A stretch of 64,000 nucleotides of DNA, taken from AP-15 sp963812675. Lineage in GTDB: Bacteria; Pseudomonadota; Alphaproteobacteria; ATCC43930; CGMCC-115725. This document shows positions 8,790 through 17,790 of this stretch, piece after piece; the stretch's first letter is position 1; each line of letters begins with the position of its first letter. The position numbers and the translations under genes were made by a program. Under the pieces are notes generated by a model. The model was not told the DNA's origin and did not search any database. It was given only the letters and a program-made list of their open reading frames with translations. The stretch spans positions 372,001 through 436,000 of the forward strand of contig CAWEWR010000024.1 of the NCBI GenBank assembly GCA_963812675.1. The letters are read 5' to 3'.

Positions 8790-9740
8790 GTGACGATCTT
8801 CTCCAACACCTTCGGCCTCGCGATGCGGAACTTCACGTCGTATCCGGAGATGCCGGACCCGCAGGCGCTGATCGCTTATGCCGTCAAGGCCGAGGAGCTG
8901 GGTTTCGACTCGGTCTGGGTGTGGGACCACATTTTTCTTGGGGTCGACCCGCCCTTTCCGGTCATCGACTCGCTGACCCTGCTCGGCGCGGTGGCGGCGC
9001 GCACCGCCAGGATCAAGCTCGGCACCGGCGTGCTGGTACTGCCGTTGCGCAACCCGGTGGTGCTGGCGAAGGAGCTGTCCAGCCTCGATCTGATCGCCGG
9101 AGGACGCCTGCTGCTCGGGATGGCTTCCGGCTGGTACAAGCGCGAGTTCGACGCGGTCGGCGTGCCGTTCAACGAGCGCGGCCGGATCATGAACCGCAAC
9201 CTCGAAATCCTGCGCCGCCTGTGGACCGAGGAACAGGTCGACGGCGAGTACCCGCCGCACCGGCTGCGCGGCTCCAATATGTCCCCCAAGCCGCCGCGCT
9301 TGCCGGTGATGCTGATCGGCGGCTATGTCGACCGCGTCCTCGAGCGGGCGGCGCTCAACGGCGGCTGGCTGACTTACTTCTACACCCCCGAGGGTTTCGC
9401 GAAGTCCTGGGCCAAGGTGCGCAGCTATGCCGAGGAGGCCGGGAAGAATCCGGCGGCTCTGCTCAACGCTAACCAGCTCCCGATCTATGTCGGGCCGTCG
9501 CGCGCGGCGATCGAGGCGCCGATGATCGAATGGCTCGGCCAGGAGTGGGACTACGCCGCGTGGAGCAACTCGACGAAAGAAGCGGCGATTTTCGGTACGG
9601 TCGACGAATGCGTGGCGCAATTGCAGGCGCAGTTGGCGGTCGGCGTCCAGAAGCTGATCTTCATTCCGTATCGGTATCAAATGGATCAGGTCGAAATCAT
9701 CGCCCGTGAGATAATTCCGCGGCTGCGAGGCAAACAATGA
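8790..9740 (+). CDS. LLM class flavin-dependent oxidoreductase
   Basis: A 316-aa luciferase-like TIM-barrel enzyme using FMN or F420. Family marks are YAVKAEELGFDSVWVWDHIF, the LGTGVLVLPLRNP strand, and the RLLLGMASGWYKREF loop. It probably oxidises or monooxygenates a small acid or CoA-linked substrate made available by the neighbouring CoA-transferase (inference). GTG 8790 has GGAGTAGGAG upstream, which is partly the tail of the R1 repeat. It overlaps nicotinamidase by ATGA at 9737-9740. Confidence 0.86.
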   Translation: MTIFSNTFGLAMRNFTSYPEMPDPQALIAYAVKAEELGFDSVWVWDHIFLGVDPPFPVIDSLTLLGAVAARTARIKLGTGVLVLPLRNPVVLAKELSSLDLIAGGRLLLGMASGWYKREFDAVGVPFNERGRIMNRNLEILRRLWTEEQVDGEYPPHRLRGSNMSPKPPRLPVMLIGGYVDRVLERAALNGGWLTYFYTPEGFAKSWAKVRSYAEEAGKNPAALLNANQLPIYVGPSRAAIEAPMIEWLGQEWDYAAWSNSTKEAAIFGTVDECVAQLQAQLAVGVQKLIFIPYRYQMDQVEIIAREIIPRLRGKQ

Positions 9741-10351
9741 AGCGTGACGACCGGGACGTCCTCGTTATTGTCGATTTCCAGAACGATTTTTGCCCCGGCG
9801 GCGCGCTCGCCGTGCCGCAGGGCGACGAGATCGTTCCCGCCCTCAACCGGCTGGCCGCCGAATTCGCTCATGTCGTCCTTACCCAGGACTGGCATCCGCG
9901 CGGCCATGCGTCGTTTGCCAGCTCGCATCCCGGCAAGCAGCCTTTCGAAACGATCGATGTCTCTTATGGCGAGCAGATCCTGTGGCCCGACCACTGTGTG
10001 CAGGGCAGCCGCGGAGCAGCTTTCCATCCCGCTCTCGATGTCTCGCATGCCGAGCTCATGCTGAGAAAGGGTTTTAGAACCGCGATCAACTCCTACTCGG
10101 CGTTCTTTGAGAACGACCGCCGCACACCAACGGGGCTGGTAGGTTACCTCAAGGAACGCAGATTTGAACGCATCACGCTATGCGGCCTCGCGACCGATTA
10201 TTGCGTGCTCTATTCGGCGATCGATGGCCGTCAGGCCGGATTCGAAGTCACGGTCGCGACCGCTGCGTGCCGCGGCATCGACATCGACGGCTCGCTCGAC
10301 CGGGCAATGCGCTCGATGAATGAGGCCGGGGTTACTCTCCTCGGCCAGTGA
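9737..10351 (+). CDS. pncA: nicotinamidase
   Basis: Hydrolyses nicotinamide to nicotinate for NAD recycling. The 204-aa isochorismatase-fold protein has the full catalytic set: Asp13 (DFQNDF), Lys111 and Cys156 (ATDYCV). Metal ligands are Asp51, His53 and His86 (DWHPRGH and WPDHC). The start overlaps the flavin oxidoreductase stop by ATGA, so the two are probably translated together. Its 3' end overlaps the putative start of the GT39 gene. Confidence 0.94.
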   Translation: MKRDDRDVLVIVDFQNDFCPGGALAVPQGDEIVPALNRLAAEFAHVVLTQDWHPRGHASFASSHPGKQPFETIDVSYGEQILWPDHCVQGSRGAAFHPALDVSHAELMLRKGFRTAINSYSAFFENDRRTPTGLVGYLKERRFERITLCGLATDYCVLYSAIDGRQAGFEVTVATAACRGIDIDGSLDRAMRSMNEAGVTLLGQ

Positions 10352-11870
10352 GCCCGGCGTGCGGTCGGCACAATCGGTGGCACTGGCCCAATGGGCGGAC
10401 CAAGACATCGGGGCTGTCCGCCCTTATGCCGCCTGGATGCTCATCGGCGTTGCGGCGATCACCGCGTTGCGGCTGGTTTGGCTGGCGCTGCAGCCTGCCG
10501 ACCTTTTCCCGGACGAGGCCCAGTACTGGGTCTGGTCGCAACAGCTCGCTCTCGGTTATTACTCGAAGCCGCCGCTGGTCGCCTGGCTGATCGCATTGAC
10601 GACCGGGCTTTTCGGCGACAGCGAGTTTGCGGTCCGGCTGTCGGCCCCCCTCCTCCACGCCGGCGCCGCGCTGTTTGTCTACGGCATCGGCGCGCGGCTC
10701 TACGACCAGCGCGTCGGGTTCTGGTCGGCGCTGACCTATGCAAGCCTGCCCGGCGTGTCGGTCTCCGCTTTCATCATCTCGACCGACGCTCCGCTGCTGT
10801 TGCTCTGGGCTGCGGCGCTCTACGCGTTTGTCCGTGCGCGCGAAACGGACGGATGGGGCTGGTGGCTGGCGGTCGGGCTGGCGGCGGGCCTGGGGCTGCT
10901 CGCGAAATACGCAATGGCCTATTGGCTCCTGTCGGCGCTCGGCTTTGTCCTGGTGTTTCCCGGCGAGCGCCGCCATTTACTCGCGCTGCTGGCCGCCACC
11001 GGCACGGCAGTTCTGATCTATTCGCCGAATTTCTGGTGGAATTGGAGCAACGGCTTTGTCAGTTACCTCCACACCAGAGACAATGCCGCACTGAGCGGGC
11101 CGCTGTTCCACCCGGACGCGTTTCTCGGATTTTTCGCCTCGCAGTTCGGCGTCTTCGGACCATTGTTGTTCGCCGGCCTGATATTGCTCGCCGCAACATC
11201 GCGCGGCCTCGCCGAACCGCGCGGCTGCCTGCTTGCTGCCTTTACCCTGCCGACCTTGGCGATGATGCTGGGCGTCAGCCTGCTGTCGCGCGCCCATGCC
11301 AACTGGGCGGCGCCGATTTACGTCGCGGCGACAGTGCTGGTTGTCGCCTGGGTATTGCAGCGCGGTTGGTGCAGGCTTCTCGCTATGTCGATTGCGCTGC
11401 ACCTCGCGGCGATCGGCCTGCTCTTTACCTGCCGTGAGACGCTGGCCTCTTTCGGGTTCGAGGTGCCGGCCCAATACGATCCGCTGCGCCGCGTGCGGGG
11501 CTGGCGCGAGCTCGGCGCCGAAGTCGGCAAGGAACTTGCCGCACATCCTGGACTGACCTTGTTCGCCGATGACCGCGAGCTGCTCGCGGCACTGATCTAT
11601 TATATCCGGCCGCATCCGCTCGATGCCGTCAAATGGAAAGTGACCAGCCGCATTCAGGACCAATGGGACCTGACCAACGGTCTCGGGAAACGCCTCGGCG
11701 ACAGCTTTCTGCTCGTCTCCGAGCACGAATTGACCAACGAGATGGAGCCGAGCTTTGCCGCAATCGAACGCCTCCGGCCGATCGTCATCCCGTTGGGGCC
11801 GGGCGCAGCCCGCACCTACACATTGTATGTCGCGCGCGGCTTCAAGGGGTATCCGCCCGGCCGGACCTAA
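10320..11870 (+). CDS. GT39-like membrane glycosyltransferase (ArnT/PMT type)
   Basis: About 516 aa with many hydrophobic helices. After the first helix comes the FPDEAQYW motif, the DE pair that binds metal and lipid-phosphate sugar in GT-C enzymes. A YSKPPLVAWLIAL segment follows, also typical. Such enzymes transfer a sugar from polyprenyl phosphate on the periplasmic side, for example to lipid A or glycans. ATG 10320 overlaps pncA by 32 bases. A later in-frame GTG near 10359 is possible, as the first 30 residues look unstructured. It is convergent with another GT39-like gene. Confidence 0.83.
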   Translation: MRPGLLSSASEPGVRSAQSVALAQWADQDIGAVRPYAAWMLIGVAAITALRLVWLALQPADLFPDEAQYWVWSQQLALGYYSKPPLVAWLIALTTGLFGDSEFAVRLSAPLLHAGAALFVYGIGARLYDQRVGFWSALTYASLPGVSVSAFIISTDAPLLLLWAAALYAFVRARETDGWGWWLAVGLAAGLGLLAKYAMAYWLLSALGFVLVFPGERRHLLALLAATGTAVLIYSPNFWWNWSNGFVSYLHTRDNAALSGPLFHPDAFLGFFASQFGVFGPLLFAGLILLAATSRGLAEPRGCLLAAFTLPTLAMMLGVSLLSRAHANWAAPIYVAATVLVVAWVLQRGWCRLLAMSIALHLAAIGLLFTCRETLASFGFEVPAQYDPLRRVRGWRELGAEVGKELAAHPGLTLFADDRELLAALIYYIRPHPLDAVKWKVTSRIQDQWDLTNGLGKRLGDSFLLVSEHELTNEMEPSFAAIERLRPIVIPLGPGAARTYTLYVARGFKGYPPGRT

Positions 11871-11883
11871 GAGGGGCCGGACC

Positions 11884-12045
11884 TAGTGCTCAGAACCATT
11901 CAGATGATTTAGCAGATCCCCCTTCTCGCTTTCCCGGCGAAAGCCGGGATCCACTTCTGCCGTGGGCACCGGCTTTCACCGGTGAAGCGGTATTGAGCGA
12001 GGTGCTTCATCGCCGGGTGAATCGTGTGAATGACTCTGAACACTA
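11884..12045. mobile_element. MITE-like element, copy 1 (TA-flanked terminal inverted repeats)
   Basis: Begins TA-GTGCTCAGAACCATTCAGATG and ends in the near-inverse, CTGAACAC-TA. Both ends lie inside CTAG. A second copy at 19.3-19.5 kb has the same ends. It carries an internal palindrome (CCCGGCGAAAGCCGGGAT with CACCGGCTTTCACCGGTG). No transposase is present. TA duplication would fit an IS630/Tc1-mariner-type MITE (inference). The right-hand CTA supplies the stop codon of the minus-strand GT39 gene. Confidence 0.72.
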
Positions 12046-13584
12046 GGAGGCGCAGCATTCCTCGGCAGCTTTGCGCAGCCGATGCCCGAGGAACAGGTTC
12101 AGCCGCAATGCCGGACGGCCGGCGTGAAGGATCGTTACCGGCGCGATCGGTTCGATGGAGTCGAACAAGAACCAGTATTGCCCGACGATTTTTTCGAAAG
12201 AAGCGCGCGTCACGATCAGAATATCGGCTCCGGCATGATCATCGCGGCGGGCTGCCAGCGCATATTGGTGGGCATCGGGGTCGAGGCAGATCACCGGCAG
12301 CCGGCCGCCCAAAGCGTAGTCGATCTTTCCGGCATCGGACCATCGCAGCGCCGCGACGGCCAGCTTCGGCCGATCGAGGAATCCCCGCTCGGCTAGGTCA
12401 TTTCTGAGCGAGGTCCAGTCTACCACATCGAGACTCGGATCCTTCTCGAGGCGAAAATCTCCGACCACCGCGGGCAGCCAATTAAACTTCACCTCGCTGG
12501 CAAAGAGCGAGGAGCCGAGCACGACAAATCCGGTAGTGGCGCCGATGTAAACGCGCACCGCTCGGCTCCCGCGCCAATGCCGCGCGATAGCGTCCCCGAG
12601 CAGCGGCAGCAGCATCAGATAGCCCGGCGCCGTCCAGTGGAACAGCACGTTGCCCCGCAATGAGGCTGCCGAGAACACGATGAGGGGCGGGGCGGCGAGG
12701 CAGATCAGCAGCCAGCGTTCCCCGTCCGACGGCCCGCGGCGCAGCGCTAAAAAGCCGCACACCACCAAAGGAGCCCATATCCAAGGGAGCAGGAACGCGG
12801 CCGCACCGGCAAGCGTCGCGATCGGCCCAAACGGATGAAATCCGTCCTCTGCCCGGCCGGCCTGAAACAGGAACGAGACCCAGTCGTTTTCGGCATTCCA
12901 GATCAAGACTGGAAGAAAGATCACCGATGCCACCAACCCGGCGGCGTAGGGATGCGGCCGCGCCAGCCAGCGACGGCTGCGCGGCTCGGTCACGAGAAAG
13001 CCGGCCGCGCCGATAATCGTCAGCACCGCCGAATATTTGGAACAGAGCGAGAGACCGGCGCACATGCCGGTCCCCAGCCACCACCCCCACGCTGCCCGGC
13101 CCTCGGAGCGCAGCGCGGCAACGAGGCACACGGCAGCCCCGAGCAGCGCGGCGAGCAGCGGGCCATCCGGCAATACCCAGCTTGCGCTGGTGATGCCGAA
13201 TACCGGCGCCATGTTCAGCACGACCGCGGCCCAGAGGCCCGCCTGCGGGCTGAACAAGGCCGAGGTCAGGCGGTACATCAGAAATGTCGTGCCCGCGAAC
13301 AGCGCGATAAACGGCAGCCGCACGACGACCGCGCTCTCGCTGCCGGTTAAATGCGCGGCTGCCCAGGCCAGCCACCATGCGATCGGCGGGTGGTCGAAAT
13401 AGCTGAGCTGCAGCTTACGGCCGGCTGCGACCATGTAGCTCTCGTCGATGCCGAGACCGAGAGCGGAGGCAAGCACCAAACGGGCGAGGAAGGTCGCGAC
13501 GATCAGGATCGCCACGCCTCCACCAGGTGTCTTCAACCAGGCGGCCGCTGTGCGCATGGCGCGGCCGCGGGCGTGCAGCGGCAT
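12043..13584 (-). CDS. GT39-like membrane glycosyltransferase
   Basis: A 513-aa polytopic protein with a GIDESYMVAAGR motif after the first helix (the GT-C Asp-Glu pair) and a YFDHPPIAWWLAW segment, as in ArnT-like enzymes. Likely adds a lipid-phosphate-linked sugar at the periplasmic face. The ATG at 13584 sits immediately after the stop of the SDR gene (TAG then ATG with no gap), so the two form one transcript. Its stop TAG lies in the terminal CTAG of the adjacent MITE-like element, so the original C-terminus may have been altered. Confidence 0.83.
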   Translation of the reverse strand: MPLHARGRAMRTAAAWLKTPGGGVAILIVATFLARLVLASALGLGIDESYMVAAGRKLQLSYFDHPPIAWWLAWAAAHLTGSESAVVVRLPFIALFAGTTFLMYRLTSALFSPQAGLWAAVVLNMAPVFGITSASWVLPDGPLLAALLGAAVCLVAALRSEGRAAWGWWLGTGMCAGLSLCSKYSAVLTIIGAAGFLVTEPRSRRWLARPHPYAAGLVASVIFLPVLIWNAENDWVSFLFQAGRAEDGFHPFGPIATLAGAAAFLLPWIWAPLVVCGFLALRRGPSDGERWLLICLAAPPLIVFSAASLRGNVLFHWTAPGYLMLLPLLGDAIARHWRGSRAVRVYIGATTGFVVLGSSLFASEVKFNWLPAVVGDFRLEKDPSLDVVDWTSLRNDLAERGFLDRPKLAVAALRWSDAGKIDYALGGRLPVICLDPDAHQYALAARRDDHAGADILIVTRASFEKIVGQYWFLFDSIEPIAPVTILHAGRPALRLNLFLGHRLRKAAEECCAS

Positions 13585-14376
13585 CTATCTGCGGCGGAAA
13601 TACTCCTCGTACGGCGTGTCGTTCTTGACCAGCACGCCGCCGTCTACGGTCAATGCGACGCCGGTGATCATGCGCGCCGCAGGGCCGGCGAGGAACAGGA
13701 TCGGGTCGGCGATGTCGTCGGGTTCGCACATGCGGCCCAGCGGAATTTTCCGGGCCCGCACCGCTTTGGCTTCCTGCGACGGGATTGCCCCGCCAAATGC
13801 GGTGGCGGTCGGACCGGGGCAGACCGCGTTGACGCGGATGCCGTCGGGCGCGAGCTCGTAGGCCGCGTGGCGCGTCAATCCGAGCAGGCCGGCCTTCGAC
13901 GCGGAGTAATTGGCGGTGCCGCCGAACGAGATGCGCTGGCCGGCGATCGAGGCGACATTGACGATGGCGCCGCCGCCCCGCCTTCGCATATATGGCAGCA
14001 CCGCCTGGATGCCGTTGAAGGCGCCGGTCAGGTTGACGGCGATGACCCGGTCCCAATCCTCCGGGCTCATGTCAGGGATCATCCGCCGCACCGTGGTGCC
14101 GGCGCCGTTGACGAGGATATCGATCCCGCCAGCCGTCTCGGCGATCTCGGCAGCCGCAGCATTGAACGCGGCGCGATCGGCGACATCGATTGCATGTGCC
14201 GTGATGGTGCCGCCACGGCCGGCGACCTCGCCGGCAACGCGCTCGGCCGCCGCCGCATCGCGGTCGAGGACCGCGACCCGCGCCCCGTGCGCGGCAAACG
14301 CGCGGCAAGTGGCGGCGCCGATGCCATTCCCGCCGCCGGTGACGACGGCGACTTTCCCGGCAAAATCCTCGGCCAT
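13585..14376 (-). CDS. short-chain dehydrogenase/reductase
   Basis: A 263-aa classical SDR. The NAD(P)-binding TGGGNGIG lies at residues 13-20, followed by NGAG at 90-93. The catalytic residues are Ser143, Tyr157 and Lys161 (YSASK). Asp38 (VLDRD), at the end of the second strand, suggests NAD(H). It ends in a VDGG motif followed by a longer tail than usual. Substrate unknown. It is first in a two-gene unit with the GT39-like gene, but a joint pathway is not evident. Confidence 0.9.
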   Translation of the reverse strand: MAEDFAGKVAVVTGGGNGIGAATCRAFAAHGARVAVLDRDAAAAERVAGEVAGRGGTITAHAIDVADRAAFNAAAAEIAETAGGIDILVNGAGTTVRRMIPDMSPEDWDRVIAVNLTGAFNGIQAVLPYMRRRGGGAIVNVASIAGQRISFGGTANYSASKAGLLGLTRHAAYELAPDGIRVNAVCPGPTATAFGGAIPSQEAKAVRARKIPLGRMCEPDDIADPILFLAGPAARMITGVALTVDGGVLVKNDTPYEEYFRRR

Positions 14377-14829
14377 TCGGTCTCTCCTTTAGGGGCTTGG
14401 CGCTGCGTTAGTCTATAGACGGTAGGCATTGTCGAGAATAGCCGTTGCGAGCGCCTCTGGAAGTAGCGCCGGGTGCGCGTTCGTTATAGATAATGATTGT
14501 CTGTCACACGAATTGGGCTAGGCGTAACGGTGCCAAAGCCTTCCCGTGTATTAAGGCCGAAAACAGCGAAAACAGCCGGGTACGACTGCATTTCGGCGCG
14601 GATGAATGCGAGTGCCACTCAGCCCTTTTGACGAGTTGCCGCGTTCGCGCGGATCGTAGCCCCACCAAGCCCTCCGGGCTTGGTCCCCCCCTCGCCCGCA
14701 CCGCGGGAGAGGGTGCCGAGCGCAGCGAGGCGGGTGAGGGTCTTACCGCAAGGCCGCCCGAAAGCCGCGGTGCGCATGGGCTCCGAGCCTCGCGGCGCGA
14801 CGCCTTTATGTCAGGTACCGCGGCTACTG
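14377..14829. other. intergenic region, R1 repeat only
   Basis: No supported gene. The left part, to about 14655, is unremarkable. An R1 palindromic repeat fills 14656-14742, and the remainder leads to the 3' end of the CoxL-like gene. Confidence 0.5.
14656..14742. repeat. palindromic repeat family R1 (copy e)
   Basis: CCACCAAGCC...GGGCTTGGTCCC, then CCCGCACCGCGGGAGAGGG, then GCCGAGCGCAGCGAGG and CGGGTGAGGG. The order of parts and much of the sequence match the copies near 5.1 and 38.7 kb. Confidence 0.85.
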
Positions 14830-17187
14830 TCAGCGCTGTCGCATTGCACTTATCAGCTGTTCCGGCTTGATGGGGGTCGCATTTACCTCGATGCCGAACG
14901 GGGCCAAGGCGTCGCAGACGGCATTGGCGATGGCTGCCGGTGGGGCGACGGCGCCGCCCTCACCGACCCCCTTGACGCCGAGCGGGTTGAGCGGCGACGG
15001 AGAGTGCTGGTGAACAATCCGCATGGCCGGGATGTCGCCGGCGGTCGGCAGCGCGTAATCCATCAGCGAGCCGCTCAGCAATTGCCCGTTCGCATCATAA
15101 GCGATCCCCTCAAGCAAGATGCCGCCGAGCCCCTGAGCAGCGCCACCCATAATCTGACCCTCGACCAGCATCGGGTTGACGACGACGCCGCAATCATGGG
15201 CTACGGCGTAATCCTCGATGCCCACACGCCCAGTCTCGGGGTCGACATCGACAATCGCGACATGCACGGCATAGCTCCAAGTGACCGTTTGCGGCTGCCA
15301 GTAGTAAATCTCCTCGAGGCCGGCATCGACCCCTGGCGGGCGTTCGTTGTCCCAGCCCGGTCGCGCCGCCTGCGCAATCTTGGCGAGGGTCACCTTGGCG
15401 CCGGGGACCCCAACCACCCCCACGCCGCCATTACGCAACTCGAGATCGGCCGGCGCGCATTCCAGCAGGTTGGCGGCGATGGCGAAGACCTTGTCCCGGA
15501 GCCGCTCGCTGGCGTGGTGCATCGCCGCCGACAATGTGACTGTGCTGCGGCTCGCCATCGTGCCAAATCCGATCGCGATCGCCGCCGTGTCGGCGAGGGA
15601 GATCACCACGTCCTCCGGCACCACCTTCCAAAGGTCGGCCGCCACCTGCGCGAAGATTGTCTCCATCCCCTGGCCCTGCGGACAGGCGCCGGAAGAGACG
15701 TAAATTTTCCCCGACGGGTCGATGCGGACGAAGGCGCTTTCGAACGGCCCGACACCGGTCCCCTCGATATAGCAGCCGATGCCGAGCCCGAGGTAACGGC
15801 CCGCATTCCGCGCTTCGCTCTGACGCCGGCGGAACGCCTCGACCCCGCCGACCGCATCCAGCGCCTTCTGCAGGGCGGCGGGATAATCCCCGCTGTCATA
15901 GACGATCGGCTCGCCATCCCGGTAAGGGATGCCGACATTGTACGGCATCTCGTCGGCGCGGATCATGTTGCGTCGGCGTACCTCAGCCGGCTCCAGGCCC
16001 AGGGTTCGCGCGACCAAATCTATGGTCCGCTCCATCGCGAAGGCGGCTTCCGGGCGCCCGGCGCCGCGGTATGGGGCGTTCGGGACCTTGTTGGTGACGA
16101 CAATCCTCCCCGACGCCGCCAAATTCCCGATCTTGTAGGGGCCGGTCAGGTGTACCGCGGTGTTGTAGGCGACGCCGGACCCGATCGGGTTCCACGCGCC
16201 GCAATCGACAATGTAATCGTCGCGCAACGCGAGGATATGCCCGTCGCCGTCAAACCCGACCTCGACATCGTGCAATTGGTCCCGCGAATGCGTCGCGCTC
16301 ATCAGGTGCTCGCTGCGCCCCTCTATCCAGCGCACCGGTCGCCCGAGTTTGCGCGCGAGGAAAGTGACCAGCAGGTCCTCGGGGTACACATGCCCCTTGC
16401 CGCCGAAACCGCCCCCGACATCGAGCGCGATGCAGCGCACCCGCGCCTCGGGCAGACCCAACAGCGCGGCGGCTTCGCGCCGCACCCAGTGAACCACCTG
16501 GGTCGAGGACCAGATCGTCACCGAGTCGGTGCGCGGATCATAGGCGCTGACGACGCCGCGGCACTCCAGCGGCACAGCGGCGTAGCGGTGGTGATAAAAC
16601 CGGCGGTGCAGCCGATGCGGAGCGCCCGCCATCACGGCGTCGACTTCGCCCCTGCCAACCGAAAACGCGCCGATCAAATTGGTCTGAAACCGGTCATGGA
16701 CAATCGGGCTGTCCGCGCGCAACGCCGCCTCTGGGTCGACCACTGCCGGCAATTCTTCGAGGTCCCAGGTCACCCGTTCGGCCGCGTCTTCGGCCTGGTC
16801 GCGGCTCTCCGCGACAATGATCGCAACCGCCTCGCCGACATGCCGCACCTTGTCGTGCGCCAATAGCGGCTGCTGCGGATTGAGGAATTTATGCTGGATG
16901 ACCGAGGTCCATTTGCTGGGCAACGAGATTTGCCCCTCCGGCACCGGCGGCAGCAGCTGCAACAAATCGGCGCCGTTGAGAGCGAGCACGACGCCGGGCG
17001 CCGCGGCAGCGCGCGACAGGTCGACCGAGCGAATGCGCGCATGCGCCACCGGGCTGCGCACCAAGACCGCGTGCAGCATGCGCGGCAGGACGAGATCGGC
17101 GATAAATTGCCCCTGGCCCCGCAGCAGCCGGTGGTCTTCGCGCCGCAACAGCGAGCGGCCGACATAAAGGGGGCCGTTGTCGCTCAT
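14830..17187 (-). CDS. molybdenum hydroxylase large subunit (CoxL-like, form II)
   Basis: A 785-aa xanthine dehydrogenase/CO dehydrogenase-type molybdopterin subunit. It opens with GRSLLRREDHRLLRGQGQF, the standard start. It carries PYRGAGR (about residues 370-380), as in form II CoxL-like enzymes; the form I CODH Cys motif is not seen. The catalytic Glu is in GVGEGGAV (Glu743). It should hydroxylate a heterocycle or aldehyde, with electrons leaving through FAD and [2Fe-2S] subunits. Neither of those genes is adjacent, so it stands as an orphan or uses partners elsewhere. Confidence 0.9.
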   Translation of the reverse strand: MSDNGPLYVGRSLLRREDHRLLRGQGQFIADLVLPRMLHAVLVRSPVAHARIRSVDLSRAAAAPGVVLALNGADLLQLLPPVPEGQISLPSKWTSVIQHKFLNPQQPLLAHDKVRHVGEAVAIIVAESRDQAEDAAERVTWDLEELPAVVDPEAALRADSPIVHDRFQTNLIGAFSVGRGEVDAVMAGAPHRLHRRFYHHRYAAVPLECRGVVSAYDPRTDSVTIWSSTQVVHWVRREAAALLGLPEARVRCIALDVGGGFGGKGHVYPEDLLVTFLARKLGRPVRWIEGRSEHLMSATHSRDQLHDVEVGFDGDGHILALRDDYIVDCGAWNPIGSGVAYNTAVHLTGPYKIGNLAASGRIVVTNKVPNAPYRGAGRPEAAFAMERTIDLVARTLGLEPAEVRRRNMIRADEMPYNVGIPYRDGEPIVYDSGDYPAALQKALDAVGGVEAFRRRQSEARNAGRYLGLGIGCYIEGTGVGPFESAFVRIDPSGKIYVSSGACPQGQGMETIFAQVAADLWKVVPEDVVISLADTAAIAIGFGTMASRSTVTLSAAMHHASERLRDKVFAIAANLLECAPADLELRNGGVGVVGVPGAKVTLAKIAQAARPGWDNERPPGVDAGLEEIYYWQPQTVTWSYAVHVAIVDVDPETGRVGIEDYAVAHDCGVVVNPMLVEGQIMGGAAQGLGGILLEGIAYDANGQLLSGSLMDYALPTAGDIPAMRIVHQHSPSPLNPLGVKGVGEGGAVAPPAAIANAVCDALAPFGIEVNATPIKPEQLISAMRQR

Positions 17188-17291
17188 GGTTAAAACCTCA
17201 CTCCCGCCCGCGCGAGTGTGTGGGAATTACCGAACCCGGTCAAACGAGACCGACCCGCCGGCGGATGATCCACGAGATGAGCTTTAGTGCC

Positions 17292-17338
17292 TGATCGCCG
17301 CTATGATGGGGCGATGAAGGCATGCGGCGCGGATTGCC
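17292..17338 (+). repeat. 47-bp duplicated segment, copy A
   Basis: Begins TGATCGCCGCTATGATGG and ends GCGGATTGCC. It differs at one base from 19590-19636, which leads directly into the CoA-ester lyase reading frame. Copy A leads into no gene. Confidence 0.8.
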
Positions 17339-17354
17339 CTGGGAGACAGCAAGG

Positions 17355-17482
17355 GTAGGGCGGATGTAATCCGCCTTTTTGCCTCCATGGGAATCCCCGC
17401 TTGTCGGATAACCGAGACAAGCAACCTTGCGATCAGGCTCTGGTATCCCGGCAAATAAGACGGCGGATTACATCCGCCCTAC
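17355..17482. mobile_element. small element bounded by 21-bp perfect inverted repeats
   Basis: GTAGGGCGGATGTAATCCGCC at 17355-17375 is repeated exactly as its reverse complement at 17462-17482. Each arm is itself partly palindromic (GGCGGAT and ATCCGCC). The roughly 86-bp core has no open frame of note. This arm sequence resembles widespread bacterial GTAGGGCGGAT-type intergenic repeats, so this may be a bimeric REP-like or MITE-like unit. Confidence 0.65.
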
Positions 17483-17790
17483 GCCTGCTGACGCGGGCAT
17501 AGCCGAGGCGGCGGTTTTGTGGGTGAATTTCGGTCATATCTTACGGCCAACGTAACCTTTTGATCGGGCGGGCGAACAAATTTCCCGGAAGTCTTGATTG
17601 ATGCAACGAGCGGGGGTCATCTCGAGACTGACTTGTGCGACCGCTAAATCGGGGAGAACCAGATAGCCAAGCACTGCGGATTTCGCCCCTCGCCGGCTGA
17701 ACGTGCTGATAGATAGTGGGACCGCCGAGGATCGATCGAGAGCGACTGCCCGTCTCCGACATGGCCCGCGGCGGGCAAACTACCCAAACG

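Larger units (their letters stand above)
17188..17790. other. intergenic region with a duplicated 47-bp segment and an inverted-repeat element
   Basis: No gene seen. It holds a 47-bp sequence (17292-17338) repeated upstream of the CoA-ester lyase gene, then an inverted-repeat-bounded element (17355-17482). From 17483 to 17790 I see nothing distinctive. Confidence 0.55.

Noticed and set aside
14680..16866. 728-codon open frame opposite the CoxL-like gene
   Set aside because: Antisense shadow of a well-supported gene; no motifs or ribosome site.
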